Origin: Litoreibacter janthinus
Lineage (GTDB): Bacteria > Pseudomonadota > Alphaproteobacteria > Rhodobacterales > Rhodobacteraceae
DNA: 64,000 bases
NCBI RefSeq assembly: GCF_900111945.1
Contig: NZ_FOYO01000001.1
Span: forward strand, 1,557,751 to 1,621,750
Direction: 5' to 3'
Part shown: positions 35,026 to 43,130 of the stretch, piece by piece
Layout of the letters: the number at the start of each line of letters is the position of its first letter
How positions within the stretch are numbered: the stretch's first letter is position 1
Notes under the pieces: model-generated
What the model saw: the letters and a program-made list of their open reading frames with translations, nothing else
The model's database searches: none
What the model was told of the DNA's origin: nothing
Position numbers and translations under genes: made by a program

Positions 35026-36161
35026 CGCGTATCCTCGAACGGGTGGAGGTGTTTTGCTACCGTGTGCCGGTGAAGGTGCCTGTTGCCACGTCGTTTGGCG
35101 TGATGCGCGACCGACCGGCGGTTTTTGTGAAGCTAACGGATCAGGATGGCGTTTTCGGCTGGGGCGAGATTTTCGCCAACTGGCCCGCCGCCGCCGCCGA
35201 GCATCGCGCGCAGCTTTTGGTGCGGGATATTTGCGATTTGGTGATCGGAAGCAAGGTCGCGCAGTCAGAGGACTTGTTCACGCGACTGACGGAGCAGACA
35301 CATATCCGCGCGCTGCAATCCGGCGAATGGGGTCCGTTCCGGCAAGTGATCGCGGGTTTGGATATTGCGTTGCATGATTTGTGTGCCCGTAGCGAAGGGC
35401 TTTCGGTCGCGCAGTTCCTGAACAAGGACGCCGCACGCAGCGTGCCGACATATGCCAGCGGGATTGCGATCAACGCAGCGCCGGAACTGATCGCACGGGC
35501 GCGGGCTGCTGGACATGACGCGTTCAAGGTGAAGATCGGCTTTGATGGCGCGCGCGACTTGGACGAGTTGCGCGAGGTGGCAAATAGCCTGCACGAGGGC
35601 GAGCAGCTCATGGCCGACGTCAATCAGGCGTGGTCGGTGCCTGACGCCTTGTCTTTCGCTGGCCGGATCGACGCGCTGGATCTGGGCTGGCTGGAAGAGC
35701 CCATTCGTGCAGACCTTCCGGCTTCGGACTGGGCGGCCCTTGCTGACAGCTTCGCGACGCCGCTTGCGGGGGGCGAAAACATCACTGGTCATGACGATTT
35801 TTCGGTGGCAATTGCTGCGCAGCATTTTTCCGTGCTGCAGCCCGATATTGTGAAATGGGGCGGGCTCAGTGGATGTGCAGATGTGGCCCGTGCGGTGCGC
35901 AAATCAGGACTGCGTTACTGCCCGCATTTTCTTGGCGGCGGCATCGGACTGATCGCCTCGGGCCATTTGCTGGCAGCCATTGGCGGCGACGGTGTGCTGG
36001 AGGTTGATGTAAACCCCAACCCGTTGCGCGATGCGTTTGACGGATCAGCAGTGGAGGACGGCGGACGGTTCGCCATCACCGAGACGCCAGGTTTGGGCAT
36101 CACGGAATTGCCCGAAGAACTGGAGCAATTCCAGACGCTTGCCTTAGAGGCACGCGTCTAG
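35022..36161 (+). CDS. Mandelate racemase/muconate lactonizing-type enolase-superfamily enzyme
   Basis: 379 aa. The C-terminal barrel has the catalytic KxK (Lys169, Lys171 in AFKVKIGF) and metal ligands Asp199 (MADVNQAW), Glu225 (WLEEPI) and Glu252 (GGENITG), followed by LQPDIVKWGG and CPHFLGGG (a His near the barrel end). N-terminal capping domain about 1-130. Such enzymes abstract a proton alpha to a carboxylate for racemisation, dehydration or cycloisomerisation. In this operon it could epimerise or eliminate from the imported acid. Convergent with the TtdB-like gene; both stops share a CTAG. Confidence 0.88.
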   Translation: MTRILERVEVFCYRVPVKVPVATSFGVMRDRPAVFVKLTDQDGVFGWGEIFANWPAAAAEHRAQLLVRDICDLVIGSKVAQSEDLFTRLTEQTHIRALQSGEWGPFRQVIAGLDIALHDLCARSEGLSVAQFLNKDAARSVPTYASGIAINAAPELIARARAAGHDAFKVKIGFDGARDLDELREVANSLHEGEQLMADVNQAWSVPDALSFAGRIDALDLGWLEEPIRADLPASDWAALADSFATPLAGGENITGHDDFSVAIAAQHFSVLQPDIVKWGGLSGCADVARAVRKSGLRYCPHFLGGGIGLIASGHLLAAIGGDGVLEVDVNPNPLRDAFDGSAVEDGGRFAITETPGLGITELPEELEQFQTLALEARV

Positions 36162-36823
36162 ATCACCTCGTCGCTGCGGTCGTCAGTCTCGCCATAGCGT
36201 TTGAGCGTGGCGGGACGGGTGCCTTCATAGACACGTTCCAGATTGACCGCGATCTTGGCGTTTTCTCTCTCGAACAGGCAGTCGCCATTCTTGTCGGAAG
36301 CCACGATGAACGGCCCCATATTGTTGCACTTGATCACCCACATCGCTTGAGCAAGGCCGAGTTCTTCGTTCCAGTGAACCGCCTCCACTTTTTCCACCCC
36401 GCGACCCAAAAGCGCGCCGGTGCCGTAGCCAACTGTGGACAGGTAAATGGCGCCGTTGGGCACAAAGAAAGACTTGTAGTCCTTCGACGACATGCCGCCC
36501 TTGCCGATGATCAGCTTCGCGCCGGATTTTGCCATCCATTCCGGCAGCCACTTTGCAAAACGGAAGGACGCGGTGGCGGTGACAGCGCCCATCTCGAAGC
36601 TGCCATCGGGGTTGATCCGCGCGGCAGGGGAGCAGTGGAAGTTCGCCGCCGAGTCGCGGGGCAACTCCATCGGAATATTGGCCTTTTCCTCAAGCGCGCG
36701 CATGTAAACGCCCTCGCGGGCGGTATACATCAGCCCGTCCAGATAGACGATATCGCCAAGCCGCAGATCATCCAGCGCCTCTTGCGTGGGTGTGGTGCTG
36801 AGGCGGATTTTGCGTGGGCTCAT
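36158..36823 (-). CDS. Class I fumarase / tartrate dehydratase beta-subunit-like protein
   Basis: 221 aa from the ATG at 36823 (GGAGGAATGAC upstream, ATGA overlap with the preceding gene). Corresponds to the C-terminal domain of class I fumarase: LRLGDIVYLDGLMYTAREG, GGMSSKD, FFVPNGAIYLSTVGYGTG, and MWVIKCNNMGPFIV with the late conserved region. It should pair with the alpha-like subunit encoded three genes upstream (38858-39817) to form an oxygen-sensitive [4Fe-4S] hydro-lyase acting on a hydroxydicarboxylate. Alpha and beta genes are normally adjacent; here two genes separate them. Confidence 0.88.
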   Translation of the reverse strand: MSPRKIRLSTTPTQEALDDLRLGDIVYLDGLMYTAREGVYMRALEEKANIPMELPRDSAANFHCSPAARINPDGSFEMGAVTATASFRFAKWLPEWMAKSGAKLIIGKGGMSSKDYKSFFVPNGAIYLSTVGYGTGALLGRGVEKVEAVHWNEELGLAQAMWVIKCNNMGPFIVASDKNGDCLFERENAKIAVNLERVYEGTRPATLKRYGETDDRSDEVI

Positions 36824-37734
36824 GTCATTCCTCCAACACGTGATGCCATTTCTTCGAGATGGCGCATATCCGTTCCACAGCACCCGCCGATGACCCGGAT
36901 CGACGGGAAGTCGGCAACCAATGCGGCGATCTGTTCGCCAAGCTCTGATGGATCACCTTCGTCAAGCTGGGTCGCCTCGTTCAATTCGGCATGTGAGCAG
37001 CGAGAAGCATTGACAACGATGCCAGCCAACCGAGAGTTTCCGGTAAGTGTATCCGAAAAGTGATCTGGGTGTGCGCAGTTGACCATGAAATATGCAGCGC
37101 CCTCATCCGTGGCCGCATCTACCACGGAAATTGCGGCGTCGATGGTCTGACCCGTCGGAAGCCGGCCGTCAGTCTCCACGGTGAAGGCGACGACTGACGG
37201 AAATCCGGCTTTGCGCCCCGAGCGAACGAAGCCGATTGCTTCTGGGCTATTGGAAAAGGTGTAAGCGCTTAGCATGTCCACCGCGGTGCCAACGAGGCTT
37301 TCGATCTGCGCTGTATGATAGTGCTCTGCGTCCTCCGCCGACATGATGTCGCTTGGCGCGTAGGCGTCATCACGCGGGCCGATATTCGCGCTGATCAGGA
37401 CTTTTGGTGCCCCGGATTGCTCCCGAACATCCGCAAGTAGGGCAATGGCGTCACGGTTGATGTCCACAAGGTTGGATGCGTCATAGCCAAGCGATGCTGC
37501 CCGATCCAGATTAGCCATCCACGTTGCGCTTTCCAGCACGCAGCCCAAACCATGGCGTGCTGCCAATTGGATTTGCTCGCGGGCATAGCTTTCGATAACA
37601 CGCCGCATCTTAGGGTCTTGAAGCAATGGAAACGACGCGAAGCCGGGCAGATCAATACCAGCCTTAAAAATTAGGTCCGTCTCCATTCCGGTCCAAGCCA
37701 GATACCGGCAGTCTGATTGATGTGGCAACTTCAT
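36820..37734 (-). CDS. Homocysteine S-methyltransferase-family protein
   Basis: 304 aa, PF02574-type barrel. It has GMETDLIFKAGIDLPGFASF near the N-terminus, MVNCAHPDHF (first zinc Cys) and GGCCGTDMRHLEEM (the paired zinc Cys) near the C-terminus, so the thiol-activating Zn site looks complete. Family members move a methyl group from S-methylmethionine or a betaine to homocysteine. Its place inside a dicarboxylate operon, overlapping genes by four bases on both sides, points to a methyl- or sulfur-containing pathway intermediate rather than routine methionine synthesis. Donor and acceptor unknown. Confidence 0.85.
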   Translation of the reverse strand: MKLPHQSDCRYLAWTGMETDLIFKAGIDLPGFASFPLLQDPKMRRVIESYAREQIQLAARHGLGCVLESATWMANLDRAASLGYDASNLVDINRDAIALLADVREQSGAPKVLISANIGPRDDAYAPSDIMSAEDAEHYHTAQIESLVGTAVDMLSAYTFSNSPEAIGFVRSGRKAGFPSVVAFTVETDGRLPTGQTIDAAISVVDAATDEGAAYFMVNCAHPDHFSDTLTGNSRLAGIVVNASRCSHAELNEATQLDEGDPSELGEQIAALVADFPSIRVIGGCCGTDMRHLEEMASRVGGMT

Positions 37735-38861
37735 TCAGCGGCCTCCGGTGATGTGACTTCGTCCGTGTCGCGCCCGAATGTGGGCGCGGGATCAAGCGTT
37801 TTGGGTGCCCATGGCGCGCGAAAACTCAGACCGGGGACGCGGACGGTCTGGCCCAGTTCCGGCACGGGCAGATCGTGCCAGCAGGGGGAGTTTCGCATCT
37901 GTGGATGCGCGAGTGCCTCGCCTAAGGTCAGGACTGCACCTGCGGGGACATCAGCCTCCGCCAGCACTGTGTCCCAGTGCCGCGCGGGCTGCGTGGCAAA
38001 GATGCCTGCAAGCGCTGAGGCCACGGTGTCGGGGGCTGAATGCGCCAGTTCGGGGCGACCAAGCGCAAGGCACAAACGGGCGGTTTGCGCGGGCGTGTTT
38101 GCGGTGATGACCAACTGACCTTCGGCGCAGTCGAACCGGCCGGAAAAGGGTGAGTCCGAGAACGCACGATTGCCGTCGAGGCCGCGGAGCGCACCGGTGG
38201 TCTGGTGGTTGACCGCGAAAGCGCCCATCAGGTTGGTCATCGCGTCGAGCATGGAGACATGCAGCTCTTGCGGCTTCAGCGGCTTGCGGGCGCGTTGCAA
38301 CAGCGCGGCAAGGATGGCCGAAACCAGTGATTGACCCGCGACGTAATCGACAATCGGGATGCCAACGCGCAAAGGGCCGCTTTCGGGGCTGCCTGTCATC
38401 GCCATCAACCCGCTGACGCCTTGCAGAATGTGGTCATAAGCGGGGCGGGAGGCGAGGGGGCCGTCGGGGCCATAGCCCGACAGACCGGCATAGATCAGAT
38501 CTGGCTTGCGCAGGGTGGTGGCGTCAAAGCCAAGGCCCAACCGCTCAGCCACGCCGGGGCGGAAATTCTGCACCAGAATATCAGCCTGCTCCACCAAAGA
38601 CAGCGCCGCATCCAGTCCGGCTTTGCTCTTCAGGTCCAGCACCACGGATTTTTTGCCGGAGTTCTGGCTCAGGAAGGACGCGCCCAGCCCCGCGTCCCGC
38701 ATGGCTTGTGTGCCGCCATGGGTGCGCACGAAATCGTCGCCGCCGGGACGCTCGACACGGATGACCTCAGCCCCCATCAGCGCCAGTTGGCCCGTCGCAT
38801 ATGGACCCGCCAACACATGGGTGAGGTCGAGAATTCTTATGCCTGAGAGAGGCTGGGTCAT
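37731..38861 (-). CDS. Class III (CaiB/BaiF) CoA-transferase
   Basis: 376 aa from the ATG at 38861 (MTQPLSGIRILDLTHVLAGP), set by the ATGA overlap with the upstream gene. The frame continues further upstream, but only as a shadow of that gene. GPYATGQLALMGAEVIRVERPG and NSGKKSVVLDLKS are family hallmarks, and Asp172 in IVDYVAGQ aligns with the catalytic Asp of formyl-CoA transferase. It would move CoA (for example from succinyl-CoA) to a carboxylic acid. A class III enzyme does this for 3-sulfinopropionate in Variovorax, which fits the desulfinase-like gene in this region. Confidence 0.9.
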   Translation of the reverse strand: MTQPLSGIRILDLTHVLAGPYATGQLALMGAEVIRVERPGGDDFVRTHGGTQAMRDAGLGASFLSQNSGKKSVVLDLKSKAGLDAALSLVEQADILVQNFRPGVAERLGLGFDATTLRKPDLIYAGLSGYGPDGPLASRPAYDHILQGVSGLMAMTGSPESGPLRVGIPIVDYVAGQSLVSAILAALLQRARKPLKPQELHVSMLDAMTNLMGAFAVNHQTTGALRGLDGNRAFSDSPFSGRFDCAEGQLVITANTPAQTARLCLALGRPELAHSAPDTVASALAGIFATQPARHWDTVLAEADVPAGAVLTLGEALAHPQMRNSPCWHDLPVPELGQTVRVPGLSFRAPWAPKTLDPAPTFGRDTDEVTSPEAAE

Positions 38862-39817
38862 TCCGCCGCTTCCATTGCGGGGGCGCCCCATTCGACGGTC
38901 TCGCGGCGCTGGTAGTCGGTGAACCAGTCGGGGTCGGTGCGGTATTCCACCCGACCATCCGCGAACACCCTCGCCACCGCGCGGCGCGACGACAGGCAGA
39001 AGGCGTGAACCGACATTTGCATCCCGCCGGTGTGGCAATAGCCCACCTCGATATTGCAATCGACGACCATGGATTTTCCGACAAAGCCCATGGCCCCCAT
39101 GCCGATGGAGTTGCCCAACTCTTTGAACTCGCGCTCCAGCGCTGCGATCTTCGGGTCGGAATTTTCGCTGCCCACCGTGCGCAGGCAGGCGGCGCGTTTG
39201 CCCAGCACCATGCAGGTGTCCTTGCAGCCGCCAAGCCCGATACCGATGATGGCAGGCTGGCACGCAAGGCCGCGTTTGCCGAAGGCGACGAGGCTGTCGA
39301 GGTAGAAGCGCTTGATCCCCTCGATCCCGTCGGAGGGGAACAGCATCCGGTAATCGGTGCCGAACAGCCCGCCTTTATGGACGGTGATCAGGTCGATCCA
39401 CTCGCCTCCCGGCTCGTAGCCATATTCGATCTCTGGCGCGCCGATGCCGACATTGTTGTTGTGGTCGGTTCGCCAGAGCGGGTGCACACGGTTGGGGCGC
39501 AACGGCACGCCGTTGGTGGCGTTGGCGGTCGCGCGGCGCAAGGCGGCTTCGAGCGCGATGGGGCCGCCTTCGATCTGCGTCTCGTTGCCCATTTTGACAT
39601 ACCAGCGCGGGGTGCCGGTGTCGCCACACATGGCGCGGCGGTCTTCCTTGGCGGCCTCGTAGTTTTCCAGCATGGCCTGCAACACGAAGGAGGACAGGTC
39701 GCCGTCCTCCACATCTGCTGCGGCTTGCAACCCGTCGAGATAGTCCTGCGGGATTTCGATGGCTGCCTTGTCCATCAGGGTCTCGGCGGTTTTCTGGATG
39801 ATATCGATGGGGATCAT
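38858..39817 (-). CDS. Class I fumarase / tartrate dehydratase alpha-subunit-like protein
   Basis: 319 aa, N-terminal domain of class I fumarases. Cluster cysteines are visible in MCGDTGTPRWYV, IGIGLGGCKDTCMVLGK and VGYCHTGGMQM. NRVHPLWRTDHNNNVG holds typical substrate-side residues. ATGA overlaps on both sides, with the SDH-like flavoprotein upstream and the CoA-transferase downstream. With the beta-like protein at 36158 it should hydrate an unsaturated dicarboxylate or dehydrate a hydroxydicarboxylate. Position directly after the SDH-like genes suggests it hydrates the fumarate-type product they make. Confidence 0.88.
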   Translation of the reverse strand: MIPIDIIQKTAETLMDKAAIEIPQDYLDGLQAAADVEDGDLSSFVLQAMLENYEAAKEDRRAMCGDTGTPRWYVKMGNETQIEGGPIALEAALRRATANATNGVPLRPNRVHPLWRTDHNNNVGIGAPEIEYGYEPGGEWIDLITVHKGGLFGTDYRMLFPSDGIEGIKRFYLDSLVAFGKRGLACQPAIIGIGLGGCKDTCMVLGKRAACLRTVGSENSDPKIAALEREFKELGNSIGMGAMGFVGKSMVVDCNIEVGYCHTGGMQMSVHAFCLSSRRAVARVFADGRVEYRTDPDWFTDYQRRETVEWGAPAMEAAE

Positions 39818-41568
39818 TCTGCGGCCTCCACTAATGAGACGGGTTCGCCGTCGGGCAGGATGGTCTCCCCCGGTTTGACGATGGTGAACTGCACGTCCTC
39901 GCGCGTGACGTCGAGGGTTTCGCCGGTTTGGCGGGCGACGGTGAAATAGCTGCTCTCCATCGCGCCGCTATCGGGGAAGTCCTCGCGGAAATGCGCGCCG
40001 CGGGAGTTTTCGCGGGCAAGGCCTGCCTTGGTGATGACCTCGGAGACTTCGCAGAGCGAGGCGAGGTTCAACCAGTCGTGCCATGTCAGGTTGAAGGCGA
40101 GGTTGTCGCCTGCGACGCCTGCTTCCAGCAATTCGGCCTGAATGTCGGCGATGCGGGTCAGACCGCGCTCCATCCCCGTTTCGGTGCGCATCACGCCGAC
40201 ATCTTCCCACATGGCCTCTTGCAGCTTGTCGCGGAGGGGCTGGATCGGGGCAATTTTATTTTGCAGCGGGCGGAGCGCTCGCGCGACTTCTGCCTCCAGC
40301 ACTGCCTCGTCCGGGTCGCGGAGCGCACCCATATTGCGAATGTCCATGCCCATCACGTCGCCCGCGACGCCGCCATAGACGGTGGAGTTCGCCACGCCGT
40401 TGCCGCCCAAGCGGTTGGAGCCATGGGCACCGCCCGCGTCCTCCCCCGCCACGTAGAGACCTTCCATCGCGGTGCGGGTGTCGGGATCGACCAAGACGCC
40501 GCCCATGAAGTAGTGCGCGGTTGGCACCACCTCGACCTTGCCTGCGGCCAGATCGAAGCCGCTATCGGTGCAGCGCTTGACCATGCCAGGAAACTTGGCA
40601 CGCACGAAGTCCGGCCCGAGATGCGACATGGAGATATAGACGCCGCCGTTCTTGGTCGTGTTGGACTTGCGCATTTCCGCGAAGATGCCACGGCTGACCA
40701 CGTCGCGCGTGGCGCGTTCGCCCTTGACGTCGTAGTCGAACATGAAGCGGTTTTCCGCGCCGTTGAGTAACTGCCCGCCCGCACCGCGCAGACCTTCTTC
40801 CAGCACGGTGCCGGTCATTTTGGTATGATCGCCCGCCAGCAATCCGGTGGGGTGGAATTGCACCATTTCCATGTCGCGCAGGGGCAGACCCACACGCAGC
40901 GCCATAGCGAGACCGTCCATCGTCTTGTCGCCAGAGGGCGTATGATACTTGTACATGGTCGGCCCGCCGCCAGTGCCCATCAGCACGGTCTTGGCGCGCA
41001 CGAAGCGGAACTTTCCGGTGCGCATGTCGATCATCAGAACGCCCGCCAGCGCGGAGCCGTCCTTGGTCGGGATAAGCCCGATGGCGCGGTGCTCTTGCAG
41101 CTTTTCGACGGGACGGGACAGGACCTGCTCCATCAGGCGGTTGATAATCTCGATCCCTGTCAGGTCGCCCTTATGGACCGTGCGATCGGCGGTCTGACCC
41201 GCGAAGGCCTTTTGGTGCAGTGAGCCATCGGGATTGCGGTCGAAGAAGCAGCCGATCTCGTTTTCCAGCTCGCGGATGCGCACCACCGCCTGCTCGCACA
41301 GCTTCCACGCCATGTCTTGGTTGGGCAGCCACTTGCCGCCCTGGATGGTGTCCATGAAGTGCCGCTCGACCGTGTCGCCGCCGCCAAGGGCCACGTTGTA
41401 GCCGCCTTGCACCATGCGGGTGCAGCCGCATTTGCCGATGAGACCTTTCACGGCGATGGTAATCTTGGTTCCTGCGGGCGCAGTTTGTTGCGCGTGAAGG
41501 GCGGCGAACATTCCAGCCCCACCGGTGCCGAGGATCAGGATGTCGGTGTCGTGTCTCTCGATCTGCAT
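39814..41568 (-). CDS. SDH/fumarate-reductase-like flavoprotein lacking the covalent-FAD histidine
   Basis: 584 aa from the ATG at 41568 (TGATG with the upstream stop). FAD motif LGTGGAGMFAALHA. Dicarboxylate-site residues are kept: QFHPTGL, EEGLRGAGG, Arg in ATRDVVSR, His in PTAHYFMGG, Arg in HGSNRLGGN. Two departures from SdhA stand out. The His that binds FAD covalently (SHT before QGG) is Cys here (GCTRMVQGGY), and about six extra residues follow QFHPTG, with Glu instead of Thr before the conserved EG. It should be a membrane-linked dehydrogenase for a substituted succinate, not the housekeeping enzyme. Confidence 0.88.
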   Translation of the reverse strand: MQIERHDTDILILGTGGAGMFAALHAQQTAPAGTKITIAVKGLIGKCGCTRMVQGGYNVALGGGDTVERHFMDTIQGGKWLPNQDMAWKLCEQAVVRIRELENEIGCFFDRNPDGSLHQKAFAGQTADRTVHKGDLTGIEIINRLMEQVLSRPVEKLQEHRAIGLIPTKDGSALAGVLMIDMRTGKFRFVRAKTVLMGTGGGPTMYKYHTPSGDKTMDGLAMALRVGLPLRDMEMVQFHPTGLLAGDHTKMTGTVLEEGLRGAGGQLLNGAENRFMFDYDVKGERATRDVVSRGIFAEMRKSNTTKNGGVYISMSHLGPDFVRAKFPGMVKRCTDSGFDLAAGKVEVVPTAHYFMGGVLVDPDTRTAMEGLYVAGEDAGGAHGSNRLGGNGVANSTVYGGVAGDVMGMDIRNMGALRDPDEAVLEAEVARALRPLQNKIAPIQPLRDKLQEAMWEDVGVMRTETGMERGLTRIADIQAELLEAGVAGDNLAFNLTWHDWLNLASLCEVSEVITKAGLARENSRGAHFREDFPDSGAMESSYFTVARQTGETLDVTREDVQFTIVKPGETILPDGEPVSLVEAAE

Positions 41569-41909
41569 CAGATGGCCCTCAGAAGGAAAATGCCCGCCAG
41601 AAAGGTCGAGGCGGCGACGGCACTGGCGGCGGCGGTTTTCTGGCCCGATGTCCACGGCAGGAACTCCAGCGCCATCAGGCGCAACCCGCCCAGCATGTGG
41701 ACGGAGAGCAGGAAGACGAGGCCGAATTCGGCGATTTTGACGAGGGGTGTTTCCGCCCAGTGCAGAAACCCGTCCAGCTTTTGCGGCGCGTTGAGCGCGT
41801 AGGATAGCACCCAGAAATGGGCGGGCAGGAACAAAGCGAGTGCGACGCCGGAGATGCGGTGCAGCAGGAACGCGATCCAGAGCGTGTGGGTGCGGTAACC
41901 GTGTATCAT
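41568..41909 (-). CDS. SDH-like membrane anchor subunit (SdhC-type cytochrome b)
   Basis: 113 aa, three membrane helices. HRISGVALALFLPAHFWVL with the SdhC HR-x-S-G motif, and SVHMLGGLRLMALE, whose His is a candidate heme ligand. The start at 41909 is fixed by the ATGA overlap with the preceding anchor gene. It would bind quinone and heme b together with the other anchor. Confidence 0.85.
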   Translation of the reverse strand: MIHGYRTHTLWIAFLLHRISGVALALFLPAHFWVLSYALNAPQKLDGFLHWAETPLVKIAEFGLVFLLSVHMLGGLRLMALEFLPWTSGQKTAAASAVAASTFLAGIFLLRAI

Positions 41910-42238
41910 ATCGCGGTGACCCCGTAGACGGCCTGCATCCCGAGGATCAGGAGCAGGGCGAGGACGGCCCATGCGACCGCGTTCAAAGCGGTGCCGCGCA
42001 GGCCTGCCCATTCCGAGAGCACCGTGCGCAACCCGATGGCCGCATGGATGGACACGGCGACGACGAATGTGCCGTAGAACAAGAACCACAGGATGCTGCC
42101 TTGGGTGCGGCCAAGGATTTCCGCCGCCGACAAGCCGCCTTGGATGGCGTAGATCATCACCGCGATATGCATCAGCACGAGCGGCGCCATAATCAGCGCG
42201 GTGATCCGCTGCGCCATATAGAGCCGAAGCGTCATCAT
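41906..42238 (-). CDS. SDH-like second membrane anchor subunit (SdhD-type)
   Basis: 110 aa with three hydrophobic helices: RITALIMAPLVLMHIAVMIY, SILWFLFYGTFVVAVSIHAA (with His as possible heme ligand) and AVAWAVLALLLILGMQAVYG. GLRTVLSEW resembles the conserved segment after helix 2 of SdhD. Overlaps genes on both sides by four bases. Assignment rests on size, helices and its place between the Fe-S and SdhC-like genes. Confidence 0.82.
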   Translation of the reverse strand: MMTLRLYMAQRITALIMAPLVLMHIAVMIYAIQGGLSAAEILGRTQGSILWFLFYGTFVVAVSIHAAIGLRTVLSEWAGLRGTALNAVAWAVLALLLILGMQAVYGVTAI

Positions 42239-42957
42239 TTGCGCCTCTTGAAGAAGTTGCGGGCCGTTTCACGTTTCAGCCCCGCGATGGCATTCATCGG
42301 GTTCAGATCGTTGGGGCAATGCACCGCGCAGCTACCTTGGCTGTGGCAGTTGTGGCAGCCCCCCACGCCGGACACGGCATCAAGGATAGCCAGTTTGTCG
42401 GCGTCCTTGCTGTCGTTATAGACGCTCCACGCGCGTTGGAGCGCGGCGGGGCCGAGGTAGTCGGGATTGCCTGCGACTGTGTCACACGCGGCGTAGCAGA
42501 CGGAGCAGTTGATGCATTCGATCCCGGCATTGGCCTCGACGCGGGCCGCGCTTGCAGGATCAATCGCCTCGATCGGATCGTGTCGGGTTTGCGTCGGGTG
42601 ATGCAGCCCTTCGGCGGCGACCCATTTATCGAAGAAGGGATCCATGTCGGTGGCCAAATCCTTGATCACCGGCAAGTTGCGCAGGGGCGCGATCTCCATG
42701 TGGCCGTCTTTGAGCACCTTTTTGACATGCGTCCGGCAGGTCCAGCGTGGCACACCGTTCACCATCATCGCGCAGGAACCGCACATGCCGACGCGGCACG
42801 CATAGCGGTAGCTGAGCGTCGGATCGGCGTATTGTTGAATCCAGGCGACCACATCCAGAACGGTCTGGTTCTCTTCCATCTTCACATCAAAGGATTGGAA
42901 GGATCCCGCCGTTCCGCCGCGCCAGACAGAAACTGACATCTGGTGCTCGTCCGCCAA
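42235..42957 (-). CDS. SDH/fumarate-reductase-like iron-sulfur subunit
   Basis: 240 aa with all three clusters: [2Fe-2S] Cys54, 59, 62 and 74 (CRVGMCGSC); [4Fe-4S]/[3Fe-4S] from CINCSVCYAAC (148, 151, 154, 158) and CHSQGSCAVHCP (204, 210, 214). An extra Cys201 precedes the last group. The start is TTG at 42957 with GAAGGA upstream; ATG at 42939 is the alternative. First gene of the eight-gene overlapping operon that runs to 36158. It passes electrons from the flavoprotein to quinone. The gene order (Fe-S, anchors, flavoprotein) differs from the usual sdhCDAB. Confidence 0.9.
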   Translation of the reverse strand: MADEHQMSVSVWRGGTAGSFQSFDVKMEENQTVLDVVAWIQQYADPTLSYRYACRVGMCGSCAMMVNGVPRWTCRTHVKKVLKDGHMEIAPLRNLPVIKDLATDMDPFFDKWVAAEGLHHPTQTRHDPIEAIDPASAARVEANAGIECINCSVCYAACDTVAGNPDYLGPAALQRAWSVYNDSKDADKLAILDAVSGVGGCHNCHSQGSCAVHCPNDLNPMNAIAGLKRETARNFFKRRK

Positions 42958-43017
42958 ACCACAAATCCTTCGGTTAGATCGCTCAGTAGATCGAAAATAT
43001 AGATGCAGGTTTTGCTA

Positions 43018-43048
43018 ACACAAAGGAATAAAGGCTTACCCTTTGTGT
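43018..43048. promoter_or_regulatory. Operator candidate upstream of the SDH-like operon
   Basis: Perfect nine-base inverted repeat ACACAAAGG (43018-43026) / CCTTTGTGT (43040-43048), 13-base spacer, in the divergent region between the SDH-like operon (start 42957) and the GST gene (start 43131). A consensus TTGACA at 43057-43062 points toward the GST gene, but no good -10 box lies at the right distance. Confidence 0.5.
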
Positions 43049-43130
43049 AAATAAAATTGACACTAGGAGGGCCTTCTCAAACCTATGGCCGCCGCTATTG
43101 TCAGAGTCAAATCACGCGGGGGAGACGCAT

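Noticed and set aside
39814..42957. Call as the housekeeping succinate dehydrogenase
   Set aside because: The flavin-linking His is absent, gene order differs from sdhCDAB, the active-site loop is changed, and the genes are locked into a catabolic operon. The rest of the genome would be needed to be certain.
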